From an uncultured Bacteroidia bacterium (GTDB taxonomy: Bacteria > Bacteroidota > Bacteroidia > NS11-12g > UBA9320): a stretch of 64,000 bases of DNA. The stretch covers positions 124,001-188,000 of the forward strand of contig CALSTB010000001.1 in the NCBI GenBank assembly GCA_943789165.1, read 5' to 3'. The notes under the pieces were generated by a model. The model saw nothing but the letters and a program-made list of their open reading frames with translations. It made no database searches and was not told the DNA's origin. A program made the position numbers and the translations under genes. Below are positions 20,467 to 29,855 of the stretch, piece after piece; the first letter of the stretch is position 1, and every line of letters begins with the position of its first letter.

Positions 20467-20933
20467 TATTTTAAAGGTATATTAATTACTACTTTGGTAC
20501 CGTGGTTATCAGGGTCTTCATCTGATAGATCGGTGAAGGTTTCTCTTAAACATGCAACACAATTATAGAAAACATCTGAAAAATTTATGGTGGTGGTGCC
20601 CAACAATCCTCCCAACGTAGTGGAATCGGTCTCCAAACTAATTGATTCTACAAATTGGTTATACTTACTATTATTATGAGTTCGGTTGAATCTGACTACT
20701 TGCCTTTGCTTCGTTTTAGAATTTAACACAAGGTCATACCTACACAACCCACGATCAGTGCCAAACCACATATATCCATTGACTTCTTGGTGGGTAAAAT
20801 AGGTTTCAGGACTTGGCAATCCTTCATCAGTTCCGTAATGGGTGAATTTAATATTTTGACCAACTGCCTGTACAACTGAGAGAAATACAGTTAGAATGAT
20901 TATTCCGAATTTGACAAACGACTTGCGATTCAT
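20466..20933 (-). pseudogene. Internally deleted propeller-type sensor histidine kinase (remnant)
   Basis: The frame is open for 155 residues from the ATG at 20933 (a TTG lies 12 bases upstream) but joins the two ends of a much larger protein. The start has a signal peptide and then the first beta-propeller blade of LytS-type kinases (HYGTDEGLPS, GYMWFGTDRGLCRYD). The end, DNHGTKVVINIPLK, is the last strand and G2 box of the HATPase domain. Most propeller blades, the Y_Y_Y domain, the membrane segment, the phospho-acceptor His and the ATP site are absent. Intact relatives are about 950-1,000 residues. The middle 60 residues resemble neither end. An in-frame internal deletion is the simplest reading. 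It may still be expressed as an exported small protein. Confidence 0.75.
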
Positions 20934-20965
20934 GACGTTTGACAAATATAGTTTCTGAGACTTTT

Positions 20966-21472
20966 TTATCTAGAATGATTATCCCAACGTCGTATTTTAT
21001 CTTCTAAGCGTGAAGTTGAATATCCCTCCAAAAAAGGAATGACCTCAACAATACCGCCACTTGACAGCACTTCTTGGGCACCAACGATGGTTTCAACAGT
21101 ATAATCTCCCCCTTTGACCAATACGTTGGGAGATACTTTTCGAATTAATTCTATCGGCGTCTCTTCTCCAAACAACACAACGGCTGTAACACACGATAAA
21201 CTGGCTAACACCCATAACCGTGAGGACTCATCCTGAATAGGTCTGTGCGACCCCTTCAGTCGACTCACTGATTCATCAGAATTAACTCCCACAATAAGTA
21301 CGTCTCCACAATCTGCAGCCCTATTCAAATAATCGATGTGCCCTTTATGTAAAATGTCAAAGCATCCATTTGTAAATACTACTTTCTTTCCAGTCTGTTT
21401 CCACGAATCCACATGACCGGTCAATTCGTCTTTCCCGAGAATTTTAGATTGTATCGTTTCAATGTGGTTCAT
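20966..21472 (-). CDS. rfaE2: D-glycero-beta-D-manno-heptose 1-phosphate adenylyltransferase
   Basis: A 168-residue nucleotidyltransferase that transfers AMP to heptose 1-phosphate to make ADP-heptose for the lipopolysaccharide inner core. The cytidylyltransferase-like motifs are clear: VFTNGCFDILHKGH (HxGH site), GVNSDESV, and YSTSRLEDKI near the end. The kinase half (RfaE1) is not fused here, which is common in this phylum. Its ATG overlaps the stop of the upstream flippase-like gene by 4 bases, making one transcription unit with panD. Confidence 0.92.
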   Translation of the reverse strand: MNHIETIQSKILGKDELTGHVDSWKQTGKKVVFTNGCFDILHKGHIDYLNRAADCGDVLIVGVNSDESVSRLKGSHRPIQDESSRLWVLASLSCVTAVVLFGEETPIELIRKVSPNVLVKGGDYTVETIVGAQEVLSSGGIVEVIPFLEGYSTSRLEDKIRRWDNHSR

Positions 21473-22461
21473 GCTCTTTGCTTTTTACGTTCTAACCCAA
21501 TAAGCAACATGGAAATTCCCCCAGTAATAAAAATCATCAACATCTGACTACCATGAGAAATAATGGCGTAACTAGTACCCAAACTCAAATCTATACCGTA
21601 CAACAACAAACCCTGTGGAACAAACGTGTGAAAACTCCCCAATCCTCCTGGAGCAGGAATAATGACTGCTACTGTGGCCACAATTAATGTCGTTACCGCA
21701 GCATCTAGTCCTAAATGACTCGTACCATCAAGAGCGAAAAAGATTAAATACGACACCAAAAAGTACATCGTCCAGATTACACCTGTATAAAACAAAAACA
21801 ACCATGGACGCTTTAACTTAAAGATACTCTTTGCTCCTTCCAACAACCCAACAACAAACGTCAAGAGCTTTTTGATAATTGGTGGATTGTTTTCTCTTTT
21901 CTTTAGCCAAAAGAAAACCCATAATCCAATGACGCCTAAAACGGCTAACACCCCAAGAATTATTAATTTATTAGACGATGAATCACCGGCTTTATTAAGG
22001 GCATTGTTGATGAAAGATTCAATCAAATCATATTGAGAAAACACAGCTAATACTGTAACCAACATTGTCACCAGCACATCGAAAACGCGCTCTGTAAACA
22101 CAGTTCCAACTAGTTTGTCGACCGGAATATTATCAGTTTTGTTTTTTAACGCACATCTTACCACTTCACCCATTCTTGGTGTAGCATAATTCACTGTGTA
22201 ACCAACCATTACTGCATAAAAGCCAGTTTTTACCCTTGCTTTATACCCCATTGGCTCGATTAATAGTTTCCATCTTACCGCTCTGATAAAATGACTAAAC
22301 AAGCCAGCCAAGGCAGCCAAAAAGACCCATACATAATTAGCTCCTTTTAAGTCTTCAAGAACTTTATCGGGTTGGATTTTATGGTACACCCAAACAATCA
22401 ACAAAACCGCGATCATCGGGTATAACGCCTTTTTAAGGATATTTTTTATTGCTGGATTCAA
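21469..22461 (-). CDS. Flippase-like / lysylphosphatidylglycerol synthase TM-region family protein
   Basis: A 330-residue inner-membrane protein with seven or eight hydrophobic segments. It carries the family landmarks: [12 protein letters not shown] near residue 57, [16 protein letters not shown] near 87, and [10 protein letters not shown] near 272. Proteins of this family (UPF0104/AglD/YbhN type) act on lipid carriers or lack known function. Four-base overlaps with panD and rfaE2 on either side indicate tight co-translation. A role in moving a lipid-linked or envelope precursor is possible but is inference. Confidence 0.88.
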   Translation of the reverse strand: MNPAIKNILKKALYPMIAVLLIVWVYHKIQPDKVLEDLKGANYVWVFLAALAGLFSHFIRAVRWKLLIEPMGYKARVKTGFYAVMVGYTVNYATPRMGEVVRCALKNKTDNIPVDKLVGTVFTERVFDVLVTMLVTVLAVFSQYDLIESFINNALNKAGDSSSNKLIILGVLAVLGVIGLWVFFWLKKRENNPPIIKKLLTFVVGLLEGAKSIFKLKRPWLFLFYTGVIWTMYFLVSYLIFFALDGTSHLGLDAAVTTLIVATVAVIIPAPGGLGSFHTFVPQGLLLYGIDLSLGTSYAIISHGSQMLMIFITGGISMLLIGLERKKQRA

Positions 22462-22808
22462 GTGTTTAAGCGATTATTCGCATCAGGGAATATTATGGTC
22501 GGCACAAATTTCTTCGCTTCTTCAAAATCAAGATGTCCAAACGAAATAATTATCAGTTGGTCACCCCATTGTGCTTTTCTGGCAGCAGCTCCGTTTAGAC
22601 AAACCATTCCGCTGCCTCGCTCCCCTTTTATCGTGTAAGTCTCAAGTCGCTCTCCGTTGTTGTTATTCACCACCAAGACCTTCTCTCCCTCAATCATATT
22701 TGCTGCATCCAACAAATCCTCATCAATGGTAATGCTTCCAACGTAACGTAACTCTGTTTGAGTAACTCTTACATTATGTATTTTCGATTTAAGTACTTCG
22801 ATCATCAT
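22458..22808 (-). CDS. panD: Aspartate 1-decarboxylase
   Basis: The 116-residue pyruvoyl enzyme makes beta-alanine from aspartate for pantothenate and CoA. The self-cleavage site Gly24-Ser25 ([10 protein letters not shown]) lies exactly where it does in known PanD if translation starts at the ATG at 22808 ([13 protein letters not shown]). A TTG four codons upstream would add an untypical MPRV. The later NGAAAR segment is the conserved catalytic Asn/Ala region. Its end overlaps the flippase-like gene by 4 bases. Confidence 0.95.
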   Translation of the reverse strand: MMIEVLKSKIHNVRVTQTELRYVGSITIDEDLLDAANMIEGEKVLVVNNNNGERLETYTIKGERGSGMVCLNGAAARKAQWGDQLIIISFGHLDFEEAKKFVPTIIFPDANNRLNT

Positions 22809-22852
22809 AACTCGCGGCAAAGTTAGTTGTTTTAGGTAAAGGCGATGAACTC

Positions 22853-23464
22853 TTAATCATGCCACTTTTTAACCCCAGCTTCAATTCTAAATTTTAAAGT
22901 GTTCTCTTTTGGTGGCACTGGACATGAATACCTGTTGTTATACGCACAGTACGGATTATAACACGTATTGAAGTCAATTGTTACCACCCTGTTTTCCGTT
23001 TCAGTCAGCTTAAAATCCAAATACCTGCCACCGCCATATGACGAATCTTTGTTTGTTAAATCGCGGAAAGGACAAAACAAATATCCATTGACCGTATCAC
23101 TGTTTTCCAAAGAGGCAACTTGCTGATATAGATACAATTTCCCTTTTTGACCCTCGACCGTAAACGTTAGGTAGCCATATTGTCGATAAATAGGTTTTCT
23201 ACTTGTGCTCGTCTGCATTTCAAATGATTTTCCCACCTTTTTTACAAACTTGGCTTCGACTTTATACTCTTCACTCACTGGAAAATAATGCAATCCAGAA
23301 AAATGTTCAATTTCTGATTTTGGAAGAATAGAAACCGAAGTATCCCTAAATGAAGAGTCTGTCTTCGCACGTTTTAGTAAAATACTTTGTTCATACGCTG
23401 TTTGGCCATTGACTACAAGGCCAAAACCAAAAACAACCAACAACACTCCTATCAATTTTCTCAT
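22853..23464 (-). CDS. DUF1684 domain-containing exported protein
   Basis: Of 203 residues, about 1-21 form a signal peptide ending near VNGQ. The body matches the DUF1684 pattern: FPVSEEYKV, a YRQYGYLTF strand, GRYLDFKL, and the diagnostic C-terminal [13 protein letters not shown] followed by CPVPPKEN. The Cys/Pro-rich motif could bind metal or form disulfides. Biochemical function is unknown. The start overlaps the stop of the OstA-like gene by 4 bases, so the two are co-translated. Confidence 0.85.
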   Translation of the reverse strand: MRKLIGVLLVVFGFGLVVNGQTAYEQSILLKRAKTDSSFRDTSVSILPKSEIEHFSGLHYFPVSEEYKVEAKFVKKVGKSFEMQTSTSRKPIYRQYGYLTFTVEGQKGKLYLYQQVASLENSDTVNGYLFCPFRDLTNKDSSYGGGRYLDFKLTETENRVVTIDFNTCYNPYCAYNNRYSCPVPPKENTLKFRIEAGVKKWHD

Positions 23465-25047
23465 TCTTCTATTTCTTCACTAAATAAGTCCTTTACGGAA
23501 TCAGGTCTGTTTTTATCCTGTATGTCCTTTTGTCCAAGGAAATAATCCAACGTCGGTCGTTTGTCTTCAAACCAAACAAAATTGGGCAGTTTCTTTTTAT
23601 CAGAAGGGAAATTTGTAACTGGATAAATGCCTCCTTTTGGACTATCGTAATACCGAACGTCAGATACGGTATTGTCCTCAACTGATATACGCATGTCACT
23701 GCACACCATATGATTCACTCCTGTATACGTTGAATCCGTTTCTTCGACATAATACACGCTTTGTCCATTACCAGAAACACGCACCTTATTTAATTTATTC
23801 GCTTTAAAAAACGCCGTCATATCATTGCCGTCAATCTGATTAAATACTTCCGGTTGTACGTACGAAACGATAAACGCATTTTGTAAAACATCCAATTTAT
23901 TTAATTCTCCATTCTTTCTATAGACAATTAAGGTATCACCCGTAATTTGATTTTCCTCAGTCCATAACACTGGATTGCCAAGCATAGAAATCGTTGAGTC
24001 TGAAAAAGAATAAATCAACGAATCCGCAATGCCTTGCATGTCGCTTTTATGAATTTTTGTGTTGTAAAAGGCCGATAACCTTCTACCTCCACTGGTATCT
24101 GGTTGGTCTATAAGCGTGTCTGCTTTCACAAACAAACTATCATCATCGAAATACTTTATGGCAAGTGGATCACCAGTGACCATTGTTTTCCCTTCTAAAC
24201 GATATGAAATCCCATACTGACCTTCAATCTTGATTTTTTCTAATGTGTCAATCAATGTAATATTTCTGAATGCCCGACCAATGCCTGTGTTTCTGTTATA
24301 TCGCAAGCTATCTGTTACCAGTTTGTTGTCTTTACCCTCAATCCACACGCCTTTACTGAACTGGCTTGTATTCGCAATCGTATTGTACCAACCATACCTG
24401 CAGAAAATCGTATTCTCTTCACTATAAATATAGGTTGGACCATAAAAATAGGCAATCTTCGAAATCGTGTTATAGCTCAAGGTATCGCTTTTCATTCGAT
24501 ACTCTGGATTGGTCAGCACAACACTGTCTTTAAAGAAAAAGGTTTTACTCCGACTATAATAACGGCCTTGCCTACTGGTTAACCGGTCTGCCCCATTCAC
24601 AATTTTCCCTCCAGTCGAATAAAATGCCGTTTTGGCTTTTACATCATATTGAACCAAATCAGTTGTCAGCTGCATTTCTTGATCACGTAACCTTACATTT
24701 TCACTAACGTAAGCCAACTTTTTGTCTCCGTCATACTCCAAGTAGTCTCCCCAAAGATTAAAGGTATCGCGTTGCCGGATGTAAATATTCCCATACGCTT
24801 TTACCTTGTTGTCTTTTCGATAAAAATAGGCGCTATCGCAGTTCATTAGGACACCATCTTGCTTAAACCGAACATTGCCTTTAACACGTTCTGCATCCAC
24901 AAATTCCTGGTCGTATTCAATAACGTCGGCCCCCAATAATTCAATCACACTTTGTGCATGTACGGTTGAGACACCACAACAAATTAGAATTATTAGACTT
25001 GAAATTATTTTCCCCAATCGAGGTTTTATTACCGGGCTTGGTATCAT
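23461..25047 (-). CDS. OstA-like (LptA-fold) exported protein
   Basis: The 528-residue exported protein has a signal peptide ending near VHAQ at residue 32. Three to four stretches of OstA/LptA-like beta-jellyroll follow, visible as repeated D-Y-x-x-D/K-K-x-A-Y and F-K-x-x-V patterns (LLGADVIEYDQEF, GDYLEYDGDKKLAYV, LVTDSLRYNRNTG). In other bacteria this fold forms the periplasmic bridge for lipopolysaccharide. The larger Bacteroidota version is presumed to serve the same transport. It begins 22 bases from the divergent tilS start, leaving almost no promoter space, so control elements must overlap the coding starts. Confidence 0.85.
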   Translation of the reverse strand: MIPSPVIKPRLGKIISSLIILICCGVSTVHAQSVIELLGADVIEYDQEFVDAERVKGNVRFKQDGVLMNCDSAYFYRKDNKVKAYGNIYIRQRDTFNLWGDYLEYDGDKKLAYVSENVRLRDQEMQLTTDLVQYDVKAKTAFYSTGGKIVNGADRLTSRQGRYYSRSKTFFFKDSVVLTNPEYRMKSDTLSYNTISKIAYFYGPTYIYSEENTIFCRYGWYNTIANTSQFSKGVWIEGKDNKLVTDSLRYNRNTGIGRAFRNITLIDTLEKIKIEGQYGISYRLEGKTMVTGDPLAIKYFDDDSLFVKADTLIDQPDTSGGRRLSAFYNTKIHKSDMQGIADSLIYSFSDSTISMLGNPVLWTEENQITGDTLIVYRKNGELNKLDVLQNAFIVSYVQPEVFNQIDGNDMTAFFKANKLNKVRVSGNGQSVYYVEETDSTYTGVNHMVCSDMRISVEDNTVSDVRYYDSPKGGIYPVTNFPSDKKKLPNFVWFEDKRPTLDYFLGQKDIQDKNRPDSVKDLFSEEIEE

Positions 25048-25069
25048 AGATTTGAATCACGCAAAAATA

Positions 25070-26395
25070 ATGCAAGAAAGGCTTGACCATATCTTATTTA
25101 ACGAGGGATTCATAAAAAAAACCGACCGAATCGTCTGTGCCGTAAGTGGCGGAGCTGATAGTGTGGTTATGGTGCATCTACTCAATGCGATTGGCTTGCC
25201 AATAGTGGTGGCTCACTGCAATTTCATGCTGAGAGGAAATGAAAGTGATCTTGATGCACAATTTGTCGAAAAATTGTGTGCCAATTTAAGAATCCCATTT
25301 CATTCAAAGCGGTTTGATACTGAAGCTTTTAGCACCTCAAACCATGTGTCAATCCAAGAAGCGGCACGCAAACTCAGATATGAATGGTTCGAACAACTGC
25401 GTCAAGAATTGACCTGTGACCTAATAGCTACGGCACACAACAAAACTGACCAATTGGAAACTGTTCTCATTAATCAGATAAGGGGAACAGGTTTGTCGGG
25501 ACTAACTGGAATACCAAACAAAAGAGAATCTATTATTCGCCCGATGTTGTCGTTTACCCAGAAAGAGATTAGACAATACGCCAGTGAAAACAAGATTGAC
25601 TATAGAAACGACAGTTCGAACGCATCTGACAAATATTTAAGGAATAAACTAAGGCATAACGTTCTCCCAAGTCTTCTAGATATTGAGCCAAATATCGAAT
25701 CTATCGTCACTAGGAATAGTACCCATTTGCAAGAATATGACTCTCTTATCGATCATGTAATTTCGATGGTTAAGAAAGAACATGTACGGACAACTAACGG
25801 AATTACATTTATCCTAATTAATGTGGTTCACAGTTATCCACATCCACATATAATTCTGTATAGATTATTATCCAACACGGGTTTTTCCTATGAGCAATTT
25901 CGCGACATTACAAGCTCAAAAGATGTAGGAAGTCACATACAAAACGATGCGTTTAACATCTCAAAAGACAGAACCGATTACATTGTAAGACCAACAGAAA
26001 AAAACACGTTTGAAGCAATTACTATAAGTAAACTTGGGACTTATCATTTTGGTAGAAAGACAATACTGGTAGAAGAACAGGATAGGTCATCGTTAAAACT
26101 GCCATTCCCAAAAAATAAGTGTGTTGTCGATAGATCTGTTTTACATCAGTCTATTGCTGTTAGGTCAGTGGTTGTCGGTGACAAAATTCAACCATTTGGA
26201 TTAACTGGAAGTAAACTGGTAAGCGATGTACTCATTGACAACAAAGTTGCCAATAGCTTAAAATCCTTGGTACCCATTTTTGAAGTCGATCAAGAAATTC
26301 TCTGGGTAGGAGGATATTGTTTCTCGGAAAAGTATCGCATCAATCCCGACTCATCCGAAGATTCGAAGGTGATTGTTATTTCGATATTTGATTAA
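25070..26395 (+). CDS. tilS: tRNA(Ile)-lysidine synthase
   Basis: The 441-residue enzyme attaches lysine to C34 of tRNA-Ile(CAU), turning AUG reading into AUA reading. It has the PP-loop SGGADS at about 26-31, the HCNFMLRG segment at about 58-65, the ATAHNKTDQLET box, and a DYRNDSSN segment followed by the RNKLRHNVLP box. The C-terminal TilS domain includes VGDKIQPFGL. The frame is open a further 65 codons upstream but that overlaps the divergent OstA-like gene, and family members start like MQERLDHI, so I chose 25070. Confidence 0.95.
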   Translation: MQERLDHILFNEGFIKKTDRIVCAVSGGADSVVMVHLLNAIGLPIVVAHCNFMLRGNESDLDAQFVEKLCANLRIPFHSKRFDTEAFSTSNHVSIQEAARKLRYEWFEQLRQELTCDLIATAHNKTDQLETVLINQIRGTGLSGLTGIPNKRESIIRPMLSFTQKEIRQYASENKIDYRNDSSNASDKYLRNKLRHNVLPSLLDIEPNIESIVTRNSTHLQEYDSLIDHVISMVKKEHVRTTNGITFILINVVHSYPHPHIILYRLLSNTGFSYEQFRDITSSKDVGSHIQNDAFNISKDRTDYIVRPTEKNTFEAITISKLGTYHFGRKTILVEEQDRSSLKLPFPKNKCVVDRSVLHQSIAVRSVVVGDKIQPFGLTGSKLVSDVLIDNKVANSLKSLVPIFEVDQEILWVGGYCFSEKYRINPDSSEDSKVIVISIFD

Positions 26396-26397
26396 AC

Positions 26398-27054
26398 TTA
26401 CTCCTTTAGAAGGTGCTTAAATTGTTTTCGAACTTTTTGAACTTTAGGTCCAACGACTGCTGAACAATACGGTTGATTTGGATTGTTCTCGAGATAATTC
26501 TGATGATAATTCTCAGCAGGATAATAGGTAGGTACAGCAGATATTTCTGTAACGATGGGGTTTGGCCAAAGACCACTGGTATCCGTTGCTTGTTTAATCG
26601 CTAATGCCTTTTGTTTCTGATCATCATTGTGATAAAAAATGACCGATCGATACTGAGTTCCTTTATCACCACCTTGACGGTTTAACGTAGTAGGATCATG
26701 CGAATGCCAGAAAATTTCTAGCAAGGTTTCGTACGAAATAATACTCGTATCGTACCAGATTCTTGCAACTTCTGCATGGCCCGTAGTTCCACTACAAACC
26801 TCTTTATAAGTTGGATTGTCTACCACACCGCCGGCATACCCAGATTCTACTTTAATGACTCCTTTCATTTGCTGAAATACAGCCTCAACACACCAGAAAC
26901 ATCCAGCACCAAAGGTGGCGGTATCCATGTTGACGTTATTCACTGATTCACTCATCTCAATCTCTTCTTTTACAGGTTTAGCCTTTTTTTGTGCACATCC
27001 AAAGAACGGCAAAAGCACCAATACTGGAACAACCGATTTTACTAAAAGTTTCAT
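26398..27054 (-). CDS. msrA: Exported peptide-methionine (S)-S-oxide reductase (lipoprotein)
   Basis: The 218-residue protein carries the MsrA catalytic motif GCFWC (catalytic Cys at about 52), GYAGG, GHAEV and the NYHQNYLENNP segment. An N-terminal lipoprotein signal ending FFGC (Cys20) places it outside the inner membrane, unlike cytoplasmic MsrA. It reduces the S-form of methionine sulfoxide in oxidised proteins. The stop of the upstream msrB-like gene is 2 bases before its start, so the two exported Msr enzymes form one operon. Confidence 0.93.
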   Translation of the reverse strand: MKLLVKSVVPVLVLLPFFGCAQKKAKPVKEEIEMSESVNNVNMDTATFGAGCFWCVEAVFQQMKGVIKVESGYAGGVVDNPTYKEVCSGTTGHAEVARIWYDTSIISYETLLEIFWHSHDPTTLNRQGGDKGTQYRSVIFYHNDDQKQKALAIKQATDTSGLWPNPIVTEISAVPTYYPAENYHQNYLENNPNQPYCSAVVGPKVQKVRKQFKHLLKE

Positions 27055-27056
27055 AT

Positions 27057-28088
27057 CTATTTGATTATTGGTTGGAATTTAATGGACACCGAGTTTACGC
27101 AATGTCTGATGTTTTTATCGGTCAGATGTTCACCTTCAAACACGTGTCCTAAATGGCCGTCACACGTGGTACAAGTTATTTCGGTCCTTCTTCCATCCGC
27201 ATCTAAAGTTCGTGTTACCATTCCCTCAATCTCGTCATCAAAACTTGGCCAGCCACAATGTGAATCGAACTTGTCGCCACTCCAATACAATGGTGCATTG
27301 CACCTGCGACAGGTATAAATACCCTCTGCCTTACTATCAAAATATTCCCCAGTAAAAGGGCGTTCTGTTCCTTTCTGTGCAATTACATATTCCTCAAATT
27401 CATTCAATTTGTTATACGGCCTCAAAGCAGACCCATCCTTTATGTCAAAGACCCAAGTAAAGTAAGTCTGCTTCACCTCTGATGGTTCCACAAAATCCGT
27501 AAACTTCTGACTTGACCACACCTTCACAACTTCATTTCGTTGTCCAATCAGGATGGCATATTGATGACCAATTGGCTCGGATTCATTCGTTTTTAAGTCG
27601 GACCATGTTGGATAAATCTCAATCGATTTGTCAATTTCCGCCAATGCAGAATGATTTGAATCCACTTCAATAATTAAATTTTCATCCGTTAGATTATTAC
27701 CTGCCGTTGTCACCAAAACCACTTGTAGTCCAAATGGCTTCATTTTTTTCGCAAAATCACTATAATGGGCTACCGCTTTAGCATACACAGCATCATCCCA
27801 ATTGCCAAGAAAGGCAACAAATGTTAGCCGTAAAGAGTCCCAGTTCTTGTTGCTTATTTTTAGCTCGATTGTTTCAGGCGACATCACGCTGAATGTTTTG
27901 TCAAGCATGACCTTATCCAAATTCTCTTTCAAATTTGGTTGGCTATTTACCACTTTGTCAATGTCCGATTTAAGAGATTTCCCTATATCCATATCTATTG
28001 TGTCCATTTGTTTTTCCTGACCGTTACAATTTATCAATAACAATAAGGACAAACCCACTAAAATTGTTTTAAAAATTGAATTCCTCAT
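27057..28088 (-). CDS. msrB: Exported peptide-methionine (R)-S-oxide reductase with N-terminal thioredoxin-like domain
   Basis: A 343-residue lipoprotein (signal ending LLINC). The C-terminal 130 residues are MsrB: zinc-binding CRRC and CTTC pairs, HCGWPSF, GHVFEG, and the catalytic Cys in [10 protein letters not shown]. Residues of about 70-210 look like a thioredoxin or peroxiredoxin fold (AFLGNWD, a following helix, VVLVTT, then a YAILIG strand). At the place where an active CxxC would sit it reads [11 protein letters not shown], with no cysteine. The extra domain may be structural or bind a redox partner. It is the first gene of a two-gene operon with msrA. Confidence 0.9.
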   Translation of the reverse strand: MRNSIFKTILVGLSLLLLINCNGQEKQMDTIDMDIGKSLKSDIDKVVNSQPNLKENLDKVMLDKTFSVMSPETIELKISNKNWDSLRLTFVAFLGNWDDAVYAKAVAHYSDFAKKMKPFGLQVVLVTTAGNNLTDENLIIEVDSNHSALAEIDKSIEIYPTWSDLKTNESEPIGHQYAILIGQRNEVVKVWSSQKFTDFVEPSEVKQTYFTWVFDIKDGSALRPYNKLNEFEEYVIAQKGTERPFTGEYFDSKAEGIYTCRRCNAPLYWSGDKFDSHCGWPSFDDEIEGMVTRTLDADGRRTEITCTTCDGHLGHVFEGEHLTDKNIRHCVNSVSIKFQPIIK

Positions 28089-28267
28089 ACTTCTTAAACG
28101 ATATAAATGATTAGTTGGTTTTGACCTCTGATTACTGACAAGTATTTATCGATAAAATTTGTCCTGCGATTCATTATAAATTGATATGAAATGTATCATG
28201 ACACAACAATTACTTTTATCCCTTATACACGCGAATAAAAAATTAACTTTGAATTGAGTACTCTTAC

Positions 28268-29854
28268 ATGAAACAACATGAGCTTTCACTTAAATTTCAG
28301 TCTGTTTTTCAAACGGCTATCGATGGGATTATTCTAATTAATTCTAGAGGTTTAATTGAAGAAGTGAATGACTCTGCACTTACTTTATTTGGATACGAAA
28401 AAGAAGAAATACTTGGTAAAAACGTCAGTGTATTAATGCCTGAACCTGATCATTCTCGGCACGACACGTATGTATCCGACTATTTAAGAACACGTAAACC
28501 TAAGATAATAGGCATTGGTCGGGAGGTTGTAGGAAAGAAAAAAGATGGCAGTGTATTTCCTTTTCGACTGGCAGTAAGTGAGGTAATTCTTGATGATCAA
28601 ACAATCTTTACCGGTTTCATACACGACCTAACAAAGGAAAGAAAAGCCCAAGATGAGTTAAAAACGTATGTCGACAATCTGGAGCATATCGTTCAGGAAA
28701 GAACACAACTATTAGAAGCGTCAAAATCCCAATTGGAGCAAGAAATTGTGCAAAAAGGATTGACTGAGGCTGCCCTCCTCGAAAGTCAAAAATTGTACGA
28801 AACCATTGCTAAAAATTTTCCAAACGGTACGATTAGCGTTCTTGACAAAGACTTAAACTTTTTGTTCATAGAAGGACAAGGTCTTCGAGATTTCGGCTTT
28901 GGCACTAAAGAACTCATCGGCAAAAACTACCTCAATGTCATTCAAAAAGAAATGCGTGACATTGTTAACCAAAAACTACAAGTTGTCTTTAACGATATAC
29001 CGTCGACATTCGAAATGGAATACAACAGCTTCACATTTAGAGTTCGCGCTGTTCCCTTATTTAATAATGCAGGAAAAACAGACAGAATACTACTTGTCGA
29101 AAGCAACATCACCCAACAAAAAAACGCGGAAAAAGAAATATTCAATTCCCTTCAAAAGGAAAAGGAGTTAAATGAAATGAAGTCAAAATTTGTGAGTATG
29201 GCTTCTCACGAATTTCGAACGCCTTTAAGTACTATACTTAGTTCTGCATCCCTTATTAACAAATACATTGAGGTTGATCAGATAGAAAAAATTAAAAGAC
29301 ATACAGATAGAATTCAAAACAATGTGAAAAACCTAACAATGATTTTGAATGATTTTTTAAGTCTTGAAAAATTAGAAAACAACAACATCTTGTCTGAAAT
29401 TGAACCTTTTGACATTATTGAATGTGCTTCTGAAGTAAAGGAGGACATGCAATTGTTAAAGAAAGAGAATCAAACCATTACATTAACACATGGGTTGTCT
29501 TCAACAGACGTTAAAACAGATCGGTTTATTATACAAAATATCTTAACCAATTTACTAAGCAACGCCATAAAGTACTCTGGCAATGAAGGTCATATTAGTA
29601 TTGATATCTTGCAAGAAGATAAGGACATAACAATAAAAGTGACAGATAACGGTATTGGTATTAGTAAAGAGGATCAGCAACAATTATTTCAACGTTTTTT
29701 CAGAGCTTCAAACTCAGGAAATGTTCAAGGAACTGGATTAGGGTTGCACATATTTAAGCGGTACGTCGACTTGTTGGGTGGAACACTTTTTTTTGAAAGT
29801 GAACTAGGCAAAGGCAGTACTTTTGGTTTTACATTAAAGAATATACATGCATAG
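28268..29854 (+). CDS. FixL-like double-PAS sensor histidine kinase
   Basis: The 528-residue soluble kinase has PAS 1 (about 5-125), a coiled linker (about 125-165), PAS 2 (about 170-285), HisKA with phospho-acceptor His314 (ASHEFRTPLS) and HATPase (N box NLLSNAIKYS, then DNGIGI and GTGLGLHIF). PAS 1 keeps features of FixL heme-PAS domains: MPEPDHSRHD with His65 at the heme-ligand position and IIGIGREV with Arg85 at the distal-pocket position. These motifs also occur in heme-free PAS domains, so heme binding is an inference. No membrane segment is present. A TAACTTTG box at 28244-28251 could be the -7 element, but no clear -33 partner is seen. It overlaps or abuts the regulator gene. Confidence 0.88.
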   Translation: MKQHELSLKFQSVFQTAIDGIILINSRGLIEEVNDSALTLFGYEKEEILGKNVSVLMPEPDHSRHDTYVSDYLRTRKPKIIGIGREVVGKKKDGSVFPFRLAVSEVILDDQTIFTGFIHDLTKERKAQDELKTYVDNLEHIVQERTQLLEASKSQLEQEIVQKGLTEAALLESQKLYETIAKNFPNGTISVLDKDLNFLFIEGQGLRDFGFGTKELIGKNYLNVIQKEMRDIVNQKLQVVFNDIPSTFEMEYNSFTFRVRAVPLFNNAGKTDRILLVESNITQQKNAEKEIFNSLQKEKELNEMKSKFVSMASHEFRTPLSTILSSASLINKYIEVDQIEKIKRHTDRIQNNVKNLTMILNDFLSLEKLENNNILSEIEPFDIIECASEVKEDMQLLKKENQTITLTHGLSSTDVKTDRFIIQNILTNLLSNAIKYSGNEGHISIDILQEDKDITIKVTDNGIGISKEDQQQLFQRFFRASNSGNVQGTGLGLHIFKRYVDLLGGTLFFESELGKGSTFGFTLKNIHA

Positions 29855-29855
29855 T

